A stretch of DNA of 64,000 nucleotides, from assembly GCF_038433205.1 (NCBI RefSeq), contig NZ_JBCDNA010000001.1:682001-746000 (forward strand), written 5' to 3'. Each line of letters begins with the position of its first letter. Positions within the stretch are counted from its first letter, which is position 1. The notes under the pieces were generated by a model. The model saw only the letters and a list, made by a program, of their open reading frames with translations. It was not told the origin of the DNA and ran no database searches. Source of the stretch: Lutimonas vermicola. Its GTDB lineage: Bacteria; Bacteroidota; Bacteroidia; Flavobacteriales; Flavobacteriaceae. The position numbers and the translations under genes were made by a program. This document shows positions 16,350 through 26,300 of the stretch, one piece after another.

Positions 16350-16895
16350 TGTGGGAATGTGGTAATGCTACAATGCTACAATGCTACAATGCTATAATGC
16401 TTGAAATCGAAGATTCAGCGGAGCTAATGCATCAATGCATAAATACTTCTCAAATCTCAAATCTGAAATCTCCAATCTTAAATCTCAAATTAACATGTTG
16501 CTTCGTTCATTATTGCTTACGTGCAGTGACTCAATCTTAAGAAACATTATAATTGGCAGAACAATTCGAAATTCAGAGTTCCTTGTTCGAAATTCGATAT
16601 TCGATATTCAAATGCTACAATGCTTCAATGCTACAATGCGTGAAATCGAAGATTCAGCGGAGCTAATGCATCAATGCATGAATACTTCTTAAATCTGAAA
16701 TCTGAAATCTCCAATCTTAAATCTCAAATTAACATGTTGCTTCGTTCATTATTGCTTATGTGCAGTGACTCAATCTTCAGAAACATTATAATTGGCAGAA
16801 CAATTCGATATTCAGAGTTCCTTGTTCGAAATTCGATATTCGATATTCAAATGCTACAATGCTTCAATGCTACAATGCTTCAGTGCTACAATGGC
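16350..16895. repeat. Composite repeats in reverse orientation, with a 239-bp tandem duplication (16403-16880)
   Basis: The modules seen elsewhere appear here as reverse complements ('caatgctacaatgc', 'cgaagattcagcggagctaatgcatcaatgc', 'caaatctgaaatctccaatc', 'ggttccttgttcgaaattcg'). A 239-bp unit starting 'gaaatcgaagattc' at 16403 is repeated directly from 16642 with few differences. Each unit also carries 'gttgcttcgttcattattgctta-gtgcagtg', which recurs in the other orientation near 32766 and 33039. Short open frames in this stretch are repeat-derived. Confidence 0.8.
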
Positions 16896-16948
16896 TTCAA
16901 AAATTCTTTACGAGCTTTTTAACATATACTTGCTTAAAAGCTTCGATC
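16893..16948 (-). repeat. Hairpin repeat family B, inverted partial copy
   Basis: The reverse complement reads 'gatcgaagcttttaagcaagtatatgttaaaaagctcgtaaagaatttttgaagcc', matching the first third of the copies at 5911 and 33645. The pairing partner arm is absent, so the hairpin cannot form here. It ends at the junction with the tandem-duplicated block. Confidence 0.65.
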
Positions 16949-16992
16949 TAAGGGATATTATGTTGGAAAATTAATGTGACATTTGACCGGCC

Positions 16993-17160
16993 GGCCTATT
17001 TTGTTTTTCGTCTTGCATCCTAATAATTTTAGCAAGGGAAAAGCAATAGTCCTCGAAGTGAAACGGCTTGGGCTATGGGGGCGTAAAAATTATTAGAGAG
17101 ATGCACAGAAAAACAAAATCAGCCTTGATCTTTTGGTTCTTTTGTATCAAGACAAAAGGA
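16993..17160 (+). repeat. Hairpin repeat family A, full copy 4 with compensatory base pair
   Basis: The core is 16993-17124. The left arm reads CTAATAATTTT and the right arm AAAAATTATTAG. Relative to all other full copies, both members of one pair changed (G-C to A-T at 17022 and 17094). The lower stem is also perfect here (ATTTTGTTTTTC / GAAAAACAAAAT). Several loop bases differ from the other copies, so this is a diverged copy that has kept its pairing. Confidence 0.8.
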
Positions 17161-17299
17161 CAAAGAAATATACTATTCAATAATGGAACTAATGTAAAAT
17201 TTTATAGTCAACATTTATAACGATTGTATAACAATTCGAAAATCAGCAGAGTGATTGCTTCATTACTTCAATAATGAATAGAAAGAAAAGAAAAAATTT

Positions 17300-17360
17300 A
17301 AACTCATGGTTCTACCACTAAGCTTCGAGGGGAAAAGACAAAGGTTCGAACCATTCGTTT
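17300..17360. other. tRNA-like or inverted-repeat fragment of unknown role
   Basis: An 11-of-13 inverted repeat, AAACTCATGGTTC (17300-17312) / GAACCATTCGTTT (17348-17360), encloses the perfect palindrome GGTTCGAACC, which resembles a T-arm. On the minus strand 'AGCTTAGTGGTAGAACC' resembles a tRNA D-arm. No acceptor stem, anticodon arm or CCA is present, so it is not a tRNA gene. It might be an integration scar or a diverged tRNA relic. The G-rich stretch GAGGGGAAAAG inside it also occurs near the small RNA at 9.1 kb. Confidence 0.35.
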
Positions 17361-17396
17361 AAATGATGCTTTAAAAACGAGTGAGTTAGTGATTTA

Positions 17397-17430
17397 TTGT
17401 TATCGCATGTTTAGGGGTTTTATACTTTTG
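17397..17430 (+). promoter_or_regulatory. Promoter of the amine oxidase gene
   Basis: TTG (17397-17399), a 23-bp spacer and TACTTTTG (17423-17430) match the Bacteroidota consensus. The start would fall near 17436, downstream of the ATG at 17432, which argues for translation from the ATG at 17486. Confidence 0.6.
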
Positions 17431-17485
17431 TGTGTACAGCACAAGAATTTTATTGATCGTATCTTTATCGTCCAGTATAAGAAAC

Positions 17486-18556
17486 ATGAAACATACAGAA
17501 GCAGACATTTTGATTATTGGGGCCGGCCTTAGCGGTTTATCCCTGGCGCATTATTTAAGGGAGCATAAGGTTTCGACGATTGTACTGGAGGGCAGACCGC
17601 GTATAGGGGGAAGAATACTTACAACATACAAGAATGAGACTCCTTTGGAACTGGGTGCAACCTGGCTGAGTTTACAGCATACTGAACTCAGGCAATTGCT
17701 CAAGCAATTGAATCTGGAGACCTTTGAACAGGAGCTTGGAAAAACTGCTTTCTTTGAACCCAACGCCAGCAACCCGCATCAGGTAGTTGCATTACCGCAT
17801 AATCAGGAACCCAGTTTCAGAATCAAAGGAGGCAGCTCATCGTTGATCAGGGCCCTTCAGGACTCCCTTGATTCAAATCAAATTAAACTTGATCACAGGG
17901 TAAGCAAAATCATTGAGGAACCTGATGCACTGCGGGTGTTAACCCGGCAGGAAAATTTTAAAGCAAAGGCTGTGATATCAACCCTTCCTCCTTTTTTATT
18001 TACTTCAAGTATTGATATGCAACCTGCACTCCCTCAACATTTTACAGATATTTCATCCCGTACACACACCTGGATGGGAGAGTCGATCAAAATCGGGCTT
18101 TCCTATGCACAACCCTTCTGGAAAGAAGACGGGTTAAGCGGGACGATTTTTAGCAACCCGGGTCCTATTCCTGAAATGTACGACCACTCCAATTTCGAAA
18201 ATTCAAGGTTTGCATTAAAAGGGTTTTTGAATGGGGCCTGCTTCTCCCTTTCAAAAGAGGAAAGGCTGGAGATGGTATTGAATCAACTTGAAAAGTACTA
18301 CGGATCAAAGGTGAGGGCTTATATGAATTATCAGGAAATGGCCTGGCAAAATGAAGTATTCACCTATGCCCCGTATAAGGAGCATATATTCCCCCACCAA
18401 AATAACGGACATGAAGCGTTTCGACAGCCTTATTTAACAAACAGGCTCTTTATTTCGGGCAGTGAAACATCCAGGCATTTTCCGGGATATATGGAAGGAG
18501 CAGTTCGAAGTTCTTTGCGGGTGCTGCACCAACTAAAAACCTTTCAGCATATTTGA
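17486..18556 (+). CDS. FAD-dependent amine oxidase (monoamine oxidase-like)
   Basis: This flavoprotein has 356 residues from MKHTEADILIIGAG. The N-terminal Rossmann motif is 'IIGAGLSGLSLAHYL', followed by 'VLEGRPRIGGRILT' and 'LELGATWLS', both typical of the flavin-containing amine oxidase family. The C-terminal FAD motif is 'LFISGSETSRHFPGYMEGAVRSS'. There is no signal peptide from this start, so it is cytoplasmic. The promoter position supports this start over one 18 codons upstream. The substrate may be an amine or polyamine but cannot be assigned. It is monocistronic and convergent with the serine hydrolase gene. Confidence 0.88.
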   Translation: MKHTEADILIIGAGLSGLSLAHYLREHKVSTIVLEGRPRIGGRILTTYKNETPLELGATWLSLQHTELRQLLKQLNLETFEQELGKTAFFEPNASNPHQVVALPHNQEPSFRIKGGSSSLIRALQDSLDSNQIKLDHRVSKIIEEPDALRVLTRQENFKAKAVISTLPPFLFTSSIDMQPALPQHFTDISSRTHTWMGESIKIGLSYAQPFWKEDGLSGTIFSNPGPIPEMYDHSNFENSRFALKGFLNGACFSLSKEERLEMVLNQLEKYYGSKVRAYMNYQEMAWQNEVFTYAPYKEHIFPHQNNGHEAFRQPYLTNRLFISGSETSRHFPGYMEGAVRSSLRVLHQLKTFQHI

Positions 18557-18605
18557 TGATCCGCCAATGAATTCCTGTGTTTTAAGATAGCATACAGAAT
18601 GTTAT

Positions 18606-20141
18606 TTATTCAATCTTCCTGGGTTTGAGCTCTTCGAAAAAGAAGTCATCATTAGGAACATCAAAGTCAAAACCAAGCACCTCTTTTTTTTCATTACTGT
18701 TGAACCTGATAGTCCCAAAGCTAAACCAGGCATGATCTTCATCCCAATTGATCAGGTAGGTATCGTAGTTCCAATGGGTTAAAGTAGCTGATAACAGAGG
18801 GTGGTGCTCAAATACGAGTTTGAGTTTGTTATCTATCTTAAGGATGCTGATCTGACCTACAAGGTCAGAGTGGTAATCCCCTGAGATCTCCATCTCAGAA
18901 AGTGACGGTTTGGTGTGCAACTCCCTTTGCGCTATCCTGTCTGAAATCCGGGTATCATTAGCCTTGTACGTATTTGCCCGATCTAAATAATAAGAAGACC
19001 AATCTTTGGTTTCTTCACCTAAATACTGATCCAAACCGTAATAAGTAGCAGCCATTATAGGGCTGTTGGTTCCGTTGGTAAGCACAACAATCCCAAGGTT
19101 TTCTTCAGGGATCATGGTTACGGCAGTAATCATGCCGTCATAGCCTCCGGTATGGCTTACACGCATTTTTCCGTGGTAATCCCCAAGGCTCCATCCAAGT
19201 CCGTATCCTCTAAAATGACTTCCATAGGGATTGGGTTTTGTATGATCAACAACAAAGTTGTTATGAGGGGTCCACACTGTATTTCTTGTTGCTGCCGTAA
19301 GAAGGGTATCTGCGCCGTGAATACCATTGTTCATGTTAAAAATCATCCATTTGGAAATATCGGCTACGCTTGAGATAAGCCCACCGGTTGCAGCGACTTC
19401 TTCCCAATCGGTCCAGTCAATCGCTATATTCTTGTCTTCCTTACGCATATGAGGCATAGCGTAGTTGCCCTTTCTTTCTAAATCACTGAGTGAATAAATA
19501 CTGCGGTTCATCCCCAGGGGTTTTAAAATTCTTTCCTCAACATTTTCACCCCAGGTTTTCCCTGTTACGGTCCTGATCAGTTCTCCTGCTGTAATATACA
19601 TCAGGTTCGAATAACCGTATCCGGCTCTGAACTCATAGGCTTGAGGCACGTATTTAATATTTTTGATCATCGCTTCGGCAGTCTGGTCTGATTTATACCA
19701 GATATTGTCACCGCTAAATGTTCCCAGCCCTATCCTGTGGCTCAGCAGGTCTCTAATAGTGGTATGCTCACTTACCCAATCGTCATAAACGGCAAAATAA
19801 GGCAGGTATTTCTGCACTTTGTCATCCCAATCAAGTTTTCCCTCCTGGACCAGCATCCCGATAACGGCTGAGGTAAAGGCTTTGGAATTAGAGGCAATCG
19901 CATAGAGCGTAAATTGATCCGGACCATCCTCTTTGCCTACTTCTTTTACGCCGTAATTTCCAATAAAAACCAACTCACCGTCTTTTACGATTCCAATGGA
20001 TGCAGAAGGCAGGTCCCAGTCTTTAACCATTTTATCGTAATAAGCATCGAGGCTGTCAAGATTTACACTTGCTTTTGTTTGTGCAAAGGAGGTGTTCGTA
20101 ACAAGAAGTAAAAGGGCAATAAGGCATTTAAAGGTTTTCAT
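18606..20141 (-). CDS. Secreted beta-lactamase-fold serine hydrolase with C-terminal DUF3471-like domain
   Basis: This 511-residue protein has a signal peptide (about 1-21, 'LLLLVTNTSFAQ'). The hydrolase domain carries S84-N-S-K87 ('IASNSKAFTS'), a YSN motif ('YGYSNLMY', about 175) and HTG ('SHTGGYDGM', about 334). The final 100 or so residues ('SLSEMEISGDYHSDLVGQISILKIDNKLKLVFEHH') look like the beta-sheet domain that follows many such hydrolases. A periplasmic peptidase or esterase role is likely. It is longer than, and only distantly similar to, the relative at 6677-7756. Monocistronic. Confidence 0.88.
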   Translation of the reverse strand: MKTFKCLIALLLLVTNTSFAQTKASVNLDSLDAYYDKMVKDWDLPSASIGIVKDGELVFIGNYGVKEVGKEDGPDQFTLYAIASNSKAFTSAVIGMLVQEGKLDWDDKVQKYLPYFAVYDDWVSEHTTIRDLLSHRIGLGTFSGDNIWYKSDQTAEAMIKNIKYVPQAYEFRAGYGYSNLMYITAGELIRTVTGKTWGENVEERILKPLGMNRSIYSLSDLERKGNYAMPHMRKEDKNIAIDWTDWEEVAATGGLISSVADISKWMIFNMNNGIHGADTLLTAATRNTVWTPHNNFVVDHTKPNPYGSHFRGYGLGWSLGDYHGKMRVSHTGGYDGMITAVTMIPEENLGIVVLTNGTNSPIMAATYYGLDQYLGEETKDWSSYYLDRANTYKANDTRISDRIAQRELHTKPSLSEMEISGDYHSDLVGQISILKIDNKLKLVFEHHPLLSATLTHWNYDTYLINWDEDHAWFSFGTIRFNSNEKKEVLGFDFDVPNDDFFFEELKPRKIE

Positions 20142-20218
20142 GGTAACTTAATTATTGATGGTTTTGGATTGTAGCAATTTAGGAAAAATGTAAGCGTAAT
20201 AAAAATAGCAATCAATGA

Positions 20219-21019
20219 TTATCGGTAAGGTTTTATCAACACTTCAAAAACATCCATATCCGAACATTTCCTGAACAGGTTTTCTCCCAGTGCTTTTTCC
20301 CCTGTATACGGATAGGCTGTAATAGGTTCAATGCAGACCATGTTCGGAACTTCTGTCCACAGCATAAAGTTGTTGAATCCCTTTGTGGTTATTTTGATGT
20401 GATAACCTTCTTTTTTGATCAGGGATAATTCGTCGGTATTTAATGCAGGAAAAGCAATCGAACCTACGTCCAAAATATCCTGAAGGCTTATTTGTTTGGA
20501 TCCCGATTCAAATATTTCTGTATGCTGCCCCGAAAGCTTAAAAGCAGGGTGGTAACCCAGCATAAAAGGCATGCCTGGTTCCCCTTTAATTTCAAACAGG
20601 ATCGTTAAGGCATCGTCTGACAATCTGAATTTCTTTCTAAACTCAAAACTATAGGGCCAGGATAAGCTTTCTTTTGGAGATTTTTCAGGATACTTTGAGT
20701 TCTTAACAGTTGTGTTTTTGACGTATTTTTTCTCAAAGTCCAATGAGTCAACAGTTTGATTTGATACCCTGTAGCTCAATTCCCTCAACAAACCGTGTTG
20801 ATCCTGTATCGCACCGCCTCTGGGGGTATTCACGATAAAATCATTAGCTTCTGTGGGTCCGATAATGGGAAACATCTCGGTATCGGCATTGCGCCATCCC
20901 CTGTCTCCTTTTTGATGGATCAATTCTTCCCCGTCTTTACTGTAACTGATGAGCTCTCCCTGGTCAACCACTACGGTTGATTCTTTATCCGGGCTGGTAA
21001 TGACTAGTTGTGAAGACAT
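20219..21019 (-). CDS. Aldose 1-epimerase family protein
   Basis: This 266-residue cytoplasmic protein has the galactose mutarotase fold. Two conserved histidines are visible, in 'IQDQHGLLREL' (about 92-102) and 'MLGYHPAFKLSG' (about 156-167). A C-terminal acidic residue in 'MVCIEPITAYPY' is the likely catalytic base. Members of this short group act on the anomeric form of hexoses or hexose-6-phosphates. A well-formed promoter lies just upstream (21043-21074). Sugar specificity is unknown; other sugar genes in the window (GH53, GH2) are not adjacent. Confidence 0.88.
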   Translation of the reverse strand: MSSQLVITSPDKESTVVVDQGELISYSKDGEELIHQKGDRGWRNADTEMFPIIGPTEANDFIVNTPRGGAIQDQHGLLRELSYRVSNQTVDSLDFEKKYVKNTTVKNSKYPEKSPKESLSWPYSFEFRKKFRLSDDALTILFEIKGEPGMPFMLGYHPAFKLSGQHTEIFESGSKQISLQDILDVGSIAFPALNTDELSLIKKEGYHIKITTKGFNNFMLWTEVPNMVCIEPITAYPYTGEKALGENLFRKCSDMDVFEVLIKPYR

Positions 21020-21042
21020 GATGCATGCGTTTAGAATACATA

Positions 21043-21074
21043 CAAAGATAGCATTGAAAAACCTTCTTTTTCAA
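21043..21074 (-). promoter_or_regulatory. Promoter of the aldose epimerase gene
   Basis: On the minus strand, TTG (21074-21072), a 21-bp spacer and TATCTTTG (21050-21043) match the TTG-N17-23-TAnnTTTG consensus perfectly. The predicted start is near 21037, about 18 nt before the ATG. Confidence 0.65.
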
Positions 21075-21219
21075 TTTTGCAGGCGCTAATTGTTGAAATT
21101 TACAACAAGAGATCTCGATTGCCCTTTAAACCATTTTTTTAGGGATGGCACAAAGTCAACACAAAACTCCTGGGACAGGGAATTGACCTTTCTTTGCCCT
21201 TTTTCATCACAAAATAAAA

Positions 21220-22029
21220 CTAGGAACTAAGCGCTCCTTCCAAAAACAAGGCCACCCCGTCGTCAATATTTCTCGCTGTTTTATGGTCGGCCACATCTTT
21301 GGCTTCGGTAATGGCATTTTCAACCGCAACCCCTACTCCTACCGCGCTTAACATGTCAACATCATTGTAGTTATCGCCAAAGGCCATCACGTTGTGAAGT
21401 CCCAGGTCAGGATAATGAAGATCCAGCAAGGTTTCTAAAGATGTTTTTTTGGTTATGCTTTTGGGAGAGATTTCCAGATAGGTAGGTTTCGATCTGTAAC
21501 CTACAATCTGTTCCTTATAATTATTTTCGATAAAAGCAACAAGCCTATCCAGTTCTGCGGGATCTCCCATACACATGATCTTATGCGCCCCTTTACCTTC
21601 TTTCTTCCATTGATCAAGTGTCATTTCTATGGCCTGGGTAACCGGTATGACCTTGGTATTAAAGCTTTCGCGATTGGCCCAGAAATCCATTCCGGGAACG
21701 TACCATTCTCTTCCGTGATACAAACTGCTGTGGATTTGAGTCCCTGAACAGAAATCAACCAGGGCCCTAATGACATCCATATTGATCTCAGTACTGTGCA
21801 GGACATCGTCTCCATCTATGATCAAACCTCCGTTATAACAGATCAACGGAAGATGTGTAATGTCTAACTCCTGCTGCAAATGCTGCATGGCCTGAGGCAT
21901 TCTGGACGAGATTAAAATAAAAGGTATCGGAGAAAGGTCCTTGATCACTTCAATGCTCTTTTCGGATAATTCCCTGTCTTTATTCAATAAGGTTCCGTCG
22001 ATATCAGAACAGATCAATTTTGTTTGCAT
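21220..22029 (-). CDS. Cof-type HAD superfamily phosphatase
   Basis: This 269-residue cytoplasmic hydrolase has the HAD motif I 'SDIDGTLL', with D9 as nucleophile and D11 as acid/base. Motif II is 'FILISSRM', and motif III/IV is 'MAFGDNYNDVDMLSAVGVGVAVENA'. The C2B cap between them ('HSTEINMDVIRALVDF' to 'YRSKPTYLEISP') marks the Cof/YbiV-type branch, which dephosphorylates sugar phosphates or flavin phosphates. A -7 box TATATTTG (22103-22096) lies about 65 nt upstream without a clear -33. The substrate cannot be assigned. Confidence 0.92.
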   Translation of the reverse strand: MQTKLICSDIDGTLLNKDRELSEKSIEVIKDLSPIPFILISSRMPQAMQHLQQELDITHLPLICYNGGLIIDGDDVLHSTEINMDVIRALVDFCSGTQIHSSLYHGREWYVPGMDFWANRESFNTKVIPVTQAIEMTLDQWKKEGKGAHKIMCMGDPAELDRLVAFIENNYKEQIVGYRSKPTYLEISPKSITKKTSLETLLDLHYPDLGLHNVMAFGDNYNDVDMLSAVGVGVAVENAITEAKDVADHKTARNIDDGVALFLEGALSS

Positions 22030-22125
22030 AAAATATAATTAAGTGGAGCTTATAATTGGAAGTCTTTAATGTTATAAGGCGCTTGAAATTTTTTGCAAAT
22101 ATAGGGTATAGAATCGTATTGATCT

Positions 22126-22509
22126 TTATAAAATTGTCCGTAATTTATCCACAAGCTCCCGGTCGGCTTCGGCGAGTTCATAATCACTTATTTCCTCTAA
22201 GCTCAGCCAGGCAATTTGATCGTGATCATTGAGTTCAAAATCACCCTCAGTGACCACTGATTCAAAAGCCATAAGCTCAATTTTAAAATCTTTATAATCA
22301 TGAGTAATGGTAACCAAATGCTTCAGGGTTTCGGTTTTGACCTTGAACTCTTCATATAATTCCCGTTCTACTGCCTGCTCAGGAGTTTCATACAGGTCTA
22401 TTTTACCCCCGGGGAATTCCCATTTCCCTCCATGAACCTTGTGTTTGGCCCTTCGGGCAAGGAGGAATTTATTTTCCTTTTTTATTATAGCGGCTACTAC
22501 CTGTGTCAT
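22126..22509 (-). CDS. Nudix hydrolase, MutT-like
   Basis: This 127-residue enzyme has the full Nudix box, G35 to F55 ('GGKIDLYETPEQAVEREL-YEEF'), with the metal-binding glutamates in REL-YEE. It opens 'MTQVVAAIIKKENKFLLARRAKHKVHGGKWEFPGGK', typical of MutT-type 8-oxo-dGTP diphosphatases that clean the nucleotide pool. The length matches MutT. It may also act on other nucleoside triphosphates. It lies about 96 bp upstream of the HAD gene on the same strand and could share its transcript. Confidence 0.9.
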   Translation of the reverse strand: MTQVVAAIIKKENKFLLARRAKHKVHGGKWEFPGGKIDLYETPEQAVERELYEEFKVKTETLKHLVTITHDYKDFKIELMAFESVVTEGDFELNDHDQIAWLSLEEISDYELAEADRELVDKLRTIL

Positions 22510-22743
22510 CTTTTTCTTTGAAATTTAATCTTTATAATAAAAATAACAAAACTTGTCTTAATCCCGGAAAAAAATCAATACTATTTTGAATGCCGGTTCC
22601 CTGCCCCAAAGCCAAGCTCTCACAAATCAGGATCCAGGATTTTGAAAAGGTTCCCTTATAGTGGGTTTTCATGATTCCCTGCCTGGTTTTTGGATGCTCA
22701 ATATCTTTATTTAAAATACGTTATACATATAATGCATGGACCT

Positions 22744-22791
22744 TGATTTTAATTTAAATCATTGCATGTATCTAAATTTATTGTAATTTTG
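22744..22791 (+). promoter_or_regulatory. Promoter and operator-like palindrome of the copper operon
   Basis: TTG (22762-22764), a 19-bp spacer and a perfect -7 box TAATTTTG (22784-22791) lie directly upstream of the ATG at 22800, so the leader would be only a few nucleotides long. An inverted repeat TGATTT-N6-AAATCA (22744-22761) abuts the -33 element and may bind a copper-sensing regulator, which is not encoded in the window. The rest of the 22510-22743 gap shows nothing else. Confidence 0.6.
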
Positions 22792-22799
22792 TTTGACGT

Positions 22800-23213
22800 A
22801 TGAAACAAGTGATCCATAAAGTAACTGCGATAAGTATGGCCTTGGTGGTTTTAATTTCCACCATGTCCTTTACCATGCATATGCACTATTGTGGAGAAAC
22901 TTTAGTCGATAGCAGTTATTTTACCGAAGCTGAAAGCTGTGGGATGGAAGCGTCTCAAAATCAGTCATCTTCAGACTGTGAAGTAGTCAAAACAAATTGC
23001 TGTACCGACAAACAGCTTACCCTTGAAGGCCAGGATGAATTAAAGTTGGTCAATGAGCTTCATCTTGATCAGCAGGTTTTTTTAGCCACTTTGGTCATTA
23101 CGTATATTGATCAGTTCGAAACCTGTGAAGAAAGGCCTTCAGCGGACAAGGACTATCACCCCCCACCTCTTGTTAAAGCCATATACAAGCTTGATGAGGT
23201 ATACCTCATTTGA
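22800..23213 (+). CDS. HYC_CC_PP family small exported protein of copper operon
   Basis: This 137-residue protein has one N-terminal hydrophobic segment (about 10-26, 'AISMALVVLISTMSFT'). Its landmarks give the family its name: 'MHMHYCGE' (HYC), 'VKTNCCTDKQ' (CC) and 'DYHPPPLV' (PP). Met, His and Cys residues suggest metal binding in the periplasm. In Bacteroidota this protein typically precedes heavy-metal RND efflux genes, as here. It is the first gene of a run through 32531. The exact role (copper chaperone or sensor) is not established. Confidence 0.85.
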   Translation: MKQVIHKVTAISMALVVLISTMSFTMHMHYCGETLVDSSYFTEAESCGMEASQNQSSSDCEVVKTNCCTDKQLTLEGQDELKLVNELHLDQQVFLATLVITYIDQFETCEERPSADKDYHPPPLVKAIYKLDEVYLI

Positions 23214-23320
23214 TTTTTAAACAATCAGACTGTTTGATCTTGCTGAATTGATTTGGTAGGGTCATTTGATGTATCCGATGTTTTACACATCCTTGTCTCA
23301 TTGTTTAAATACCATAACTT

Positions 23321-26300
23321 ATGCTAAACAAAAGCATTAAATTTTTAATCGAAAACAAACTTGTTGCTTTGTTACTCCTCCTGCTATTTACAGGTTGGGG
23401 TATTGTACATGCTCCCTTTCAATGGGATACCGGTTTTTTGCCGAGCCATCCGGTTGCAGTGGATGCTATCCCTGATATTGGGGAAAACCAGCAAATCGTT
23501 TTTACCAAATGGGAAGGCAGGTCGCCCCAGGATATCGATGACCAGATCACCTATCCCCTTACCACTTCTTTGCTAGGGATACCCGGCGTAAAAACGATAC
23601 GCAGCAATTCCATGTTCGGGTTTTCAAGTATCTACATTATTTTTGAAGAAGATATTGAATTTTACTGGAGTCGAAGCCGCATTCTTGAAAAGCTGAATTC
23701 CTTGCCAGCCGGATTGCTTCCCGAGGAAGTAAGTCCTTCATTGGGCCCCGATGCCACAGGGCTTGGGCAGATATTCTGGTATACCCTCGAAGGCAGGGAC
23801 AAAGAAGGAAATACAACAGGGGGCTGGGATCTTCATGAACTCAGAAGTATTCAGGATTACTATGTTAAAAATGCACTTTCATCTGCAGGCGGGGTGTCTG
23901 AAGTAGCCTCAATTGGAGGTTATATACAGGAGTATCAGGTAGATGTAAACCCTGAATTAATGCGTCAATACAATATTAGCCTGGCAGATGTGGTCAGTGC
24001 CGTAAAAGAAAGCAATAAAGATATCGGTGCCCAAACGCTTGAGATCAACAATGTGGAATACCTTGTCAGGGGGCTGGGCTATATCAAATCAGTGACAGAT
24101 ATTGAAAATGCTGTAGTGAGTTCCAAAAATTATACCGCCCTGCGTATCAAAGATATTGCCAGGGTTGCCCTGGGCCCGGCAGCAAGAAGGGGGATCCTTG
24201 ATAAGGAAGGCGCTGAAGTCGTTGGTGGGGTCGTAGTGGCCGGTTACGGGGCGAATCCTCTTGACGTGATCAATCATGTAAAGGATAAAATTGCCGAACT
24301 CAGTCCCGGTTTACCTTCAAAGGTACTTCAGGATGGCAGGACTTCACAGGTAACGATTGTTCCTTTTTACGATCGTACTGAATTGATATACGAAACACTG
24401 GGAACGCTTAATGAGGCACTGAGCCTGGAAATTCTAATCACTATCCTGGTGATCGTTATCATGGTATTTAACCTGAGGGCATCGATACTGATCTCCGGTT
24501 TGTTGCCCATAGCTGTTTTAATGGTTTTTATTGCGATGAAACTATTTGGGGTGGACGCAAATATTGTCGCCTTGTCGGGAATTGCCATCGCCATCGGAAC
24601 CATGGTTGACGTCGGTGTCATCCTGTCGGAAAATATGATCAGGCATTTGGAACAGAACCACTCCGATAAACCCATTAACACAGTAATATATGAAGCGACA
24701 AAAGAAGTTTCAGGGGCTATTTTAACGGCAGTCCTCACGACAATCATCAGTTTTATACCGGTCTTTACGATGATTGGGGCCGAAGGAAAACTGTTCAGGC
24801 CGCTGGCTTTTACAAAAACCTTTGCCCTTGTGGCTTCATTGCTTGTTGCCTTGTTTTTAATACCGCCTTTCGCCGCTTTTTTGTTCAAAAAAAAGAATAT
24901 CCATAAAACCGGTAATTACCTGTTGCAGGCGATCCTTGGACTGATTGGCGTATTTGCGCTTGTACAAGGTTACTGGCTGGGATCCATTTTAATCGGTTTT
25001 GCGCTGATCACAACAGGCAGGTTGCAAGAGAAAATTTCAGAAAAAAACTCCAATCTAGCCAAGATACTGATGGTCGTCTTGGCGATCATTTTATTGCTGA
25101 CCGAATACTGGAGGCCTTTGGGTGTGGATCAGAACTTTTTCGCTAACTTTTTGTTTGTTTCTTTGATCTGCCTGGGTCTGTTGGCTGTTTTTACTATTTT
25201 CAAAAGTTACTATACCAGCCTGCTATCCTGGGCACTCGGCCATAAACTTATTTTTCTTTCACTTCCTTTACTGATTGTTTTGGCAGGGTTTGTCATCATG
25301 AAAAATACCGGAAAAGAATTTATGCCTTCCCTGAATGAAGGATCGTTTTTGCTCATGCCTACGTCTATGCCTCATGCAGGGGTGGAAGAAAATAAAAAAG
25401 TATTGCAACAACTTGATATGGCTGTAGCCGGCATACCAGAAATATTAACAGTTGTCGGCAAAGCCGGAAGAATTGAATCGGCCCTTGACCCTGCCCCAAT
25501 GTCAATGTATGAAAACATCATACAGTATAAACCTGAATTTATATTGAATGAGCAAAAGAAGCGACGACGCTTTAAGGTCAATAGCGAAGGGGCCTTTGCT
25601 TTAAAAGCAGGTGGCTTTGCAGCCAATCCCAATAATTTTAAGGGCCCTGCTGTTTTGAACCGCGAGATTAGCTATAAACAGCTGATACCGGATAAAAACG
25701 GCGCTTTCTACAGAAACTGGAGGCCTGAGATCAAATCACCTGACGATATCTGGAACGAAATCGTGAAAGTGACCCGGTTACCCGGGGTAACTTCTGCCCC
25801 AAAATTACAACCGATTCAAACGCGACTGGTCATGCTTCAAACCGGAATGAGGGCTCCGATGGGCATCAAAGTAAAGGGTCAGGACCTGGAACAAATTCAG
25901 GCATTTGGAATGGCTTTGGAAAGTATTTTAAAAGAAGCAGAAGGTGTTAAAACAGAAGCTGTTTTTGCCGATCGAATTGTTGGCAAACCTTATTTACTTA
26001 TTGACATTAACCGGGAAAGGATCGCCAGGTACGGCATCAGCATTGACAAGGTACAGAATGTGCTCAAAATAGCCCTGGGTGGCATGGCATTGACACAAAC
26101 GGTTGAAGGACGTGAACGCTATACGGTCAGGGTTAGGTATCCACGTGAATTAAGAGAAAACCCTGCCGATCTGGAACATGTCTACATCCCTGTAGAAAAA
26201 GGAAACCCGATACCTTTGAGCGAACTCGCCAGTATTCGCTATGAACAAGGGCCCCAGGTGATCAAAAGTGAGGATACTTTTCTGATTGGTTATGTCTTGT

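Noticed and set aside
17300..17360. A functional tRNA gene
   Set aside because: No acceptor stem, no anticodon arm and no CCA; only isolated arm-like pieces are present.
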